NCBI RefSeq assembly: GCF_004210375.1
Contig: NC_134825.1
Location: forward strand, 69,803,558 to 69,867,557
From: Tachypleus tridentatus
Lineage: Eukaryota > Arthropoda > Merostomata > Xiphosura > Limulidae
Reading direction: 5' to 3'
Length of the DNA stretch: 64,000 nt
Shown here: in pieces, positions 62,386 to 64,000 of the stretch
How positions within the stretch are numbered: the first letter of the stretch is position 1
Layout: every line of letters starts with the position of its first letter
Program-made: the position numbers and the translations under genes
Notes under the pieces: generated by a model
What the model was told of the DNA's origin: nothing
What the model saw: only the letters and a program-made list of their open reading frames with translations
The model's database searches: none

Positions 62386-64000
62386 ATGACTTAGTAACAA
62401 TACATTTTGTATGCTACGTGATAAGAAGTGTTGAAAGACCTGTCACGATTCAATATTGATGACTTAGTAACAATACATTTTGTATACTACGTGATAAGAA
62501 GTGTTGAAAGACCTGTCAGGATTCAATATTGATGACTTAGTAACAATACATTTTGTATACTACGTGATAAGAAGTGTTGAAAGACCTGTCACGATTCAAT
62601 ATTGATGACTTAGTAACAATACATTTTGTATACTACGTGATAAGAAGTGTTGAAAGACCTGTCACGATTCAGTATTGATGACTTAGTAACAATATATTTT
62701 GTATACTACGTGATAAGAAGTGTTGAAAGACCTGTCACGATTCAATATTGATGACTTAGTAACAATACATTTTGTATACTACGTGATAAGAAGTGTTGAA
62801 AGATCTGTCACGATTCAATATTGATGACTTAGTAACAATACATTTTGTATACTACGTGATAAGAAGTGTTGAAAGACCTGTCACGATTCAGTATTGATGA
62901 CTTAGTAACAATACATTTTGTATACTACGTGATAAGAAGTGTTGAAAGACCTGTCACGATTCAATATTGATGACTTAGTAACAATACATTTTGTATACTA
63001 CGTGATAAGAAGTGTTGAAAGACCTGTCACGATTCAGTATTGATGACTTAGTAACAATATATTTTGTATACTACGTGATAAGAAGTGTTGAAAGACCTGT
63101 CACGATTCAATATTGATGACTTAGTAACAATACATTTTGTATACTACGTGATAAGAAGTGTTGAAAGACCTGTCACGATTCAATATTGATGACTTAGTAA
63201 CAATACATTTTGTATACTACGTGATAAGAAGTGTTGAAAGACCTGTCACGATTCAGTATTGATGACTTAGTAACAATACATTTTGTATACTACGTGATAA
63301 GAAGTGTTGAAAGACCTGTCACGATTCAATATTGATGACTTAGTAACAATACATTTTGTATACTACGTGATAAGAAGTGTTGAAAGACCTGTCACGATTC
63401 AGTATTGATGACTTAGTAACAATATATTTTGTATACTACGTGATAAGAAGTGTTGAAAGACCTGTCACGATTCAATATTGATGACTTAGTAACAATACAT
63501 TTTGTATACTACGTGATAAGAAGTGTTGAAAGACCTGTCACGATTCAATATTGATGACTTAGTAACAATACATTTTGTATACTACGTGATAAGAAGTGTT
63601 GAAAGACCTGTCACGATTCAGTATTGATGACTTAGTAACAATATATTTTGTATACTACGTGATAAGAAGTGTTGAAAGACCTGTCACGATTCAGTATTGA
63701 TGACTTAGTAACAATATATTTTGTATACTACGTGATAAGAAGTGTTGAAAGACCTGTCACGATTCAGTATTGATGACTTAGTAACAATATATTTTGTATA
63801 CTACGTGATAAGAAGTGTTGAAAGACCTGTCACGATTCAATATTGATGACTTAGTAACAATACATTTTGTATACTACGTGATAAGAAGTGTTGAAAGACC
63901 TGTCACGATTCAATATTGATGACTTAGTAACAATACATTTTGTATACTACGTGATAAGAAGTGTTGAAAGACCTGTCACGATTCAATATTGATGACTTAG
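62386..64000. repeat. 73 bp satellite array, about 22 copies, open at the window end
   Basis: The monomer runs ATGACTTAGTAACAATACAT, TTTGTATACTACGTGATAAG, AAGTGTTGAAAGACCTGTCA, CGATTCAATATTG. Copies are 97-100% identical. The main variable sites are C/T in AATA(C/T)ATTTT and A/G in TTCA(A/G)TATT; rarer ones are TATGCTAC in unit 1, CAGGATT in unit 2 and AGATCTG in unit 6. Units 5-17 follow a five-unit pattern at the two main sites. The array starts sharply at 62386 after 'ATATTCGTGT' and continues past the window. No coding frame is implied. Confidence 0.97.

Noticed and set aside
62386-64000. CRISPR-like array
   Set aside because: The whole 73 bp unit is conserved, with no variable spacers, in a eukaryotic repeat landscape; it is a satellite.

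Overview
This is a 64 kb, AT-rich piece of an animal nuclear genome with almost no protein-coding sequence. It is dominated by short tRNA-derived retroposons (SINEs). I recognise about 50 copies in three families, labelled here SINE-A, SINE-B and SINE-C. Their look (tRNA-like heads with A and B boxes, AAAC-type tails, very high density) recalls the SINEs of horseshoe crab (Xiphosura) genomes. That assignment is from memory and is an inference, not something the window proves. There is no bacterial operon structure, CRISPR array or canonical tRNA/rRNA gene.

Layout. 1-4180: a 1.14 kb block present twice in direct orientation, about 3.04 kb apart. 4180-7170: old diverged repeats, then a SINE-A nested in a SINE-C. 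7400-7790: tail of a mariner transposon. 9760-12550: SINE cluster and a 1.0 kb Tc1-like element with matching inverted ends. 16572-17590: a 35-38 bp minisatellite. 20833-20971: an imperfect inverted repeat built from Penelope-like element ends. 22150-22930: SINE pile-up. 26400-28260: a C-richer stretch with unexplained ORFs. 32041-32697 and 37718-38495: a long inverted repeat, each arm carrying a SINE-A. 38541-39567: remnant of a Penelope-like retroelement (RT end plus GIY-YIG endonuclease). 41290-42110: decayed Tc1-like transposase. 49616-49935: 21 bp minisatellite. 52022-52142 and 53747-53971: the only stretches that look like host exons. 57233-57314: a perfect 13 bp inverted repeat at another Penelope-type end. 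60340-60530 and 61871-62038: minisatellites. 62386 to the window end: a 73 bp satellite with about 22 copies and a visible five-unit higher-order repeat.

Genes. The best candidate is a first coding exon at 53747-53971 (+), with a signal peptide, a good splice donor and a CpG-richer upstream region holding a TATA-like box. I cannot name its protein. A second possible exon at 52022-52142 can be read on either strand. All other coding sequence is dead transposon.

The most interesting observations are: the three SINE families share one short 3' domain although their heads differ; the 73 bp satellite has higher-order structure; the 5.7 kb-spaced inverted repeat has arms that are nearly identical outside its SINE and clearly more diverged inside it; Penelope-end inverted repeats contain hammerhead-like motifs; and a small hairpin is repeated with a compensatory base change. 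No new defence or metabolic system is visible. Coordinates of repeats are read by eye and are good to about 10 bases.
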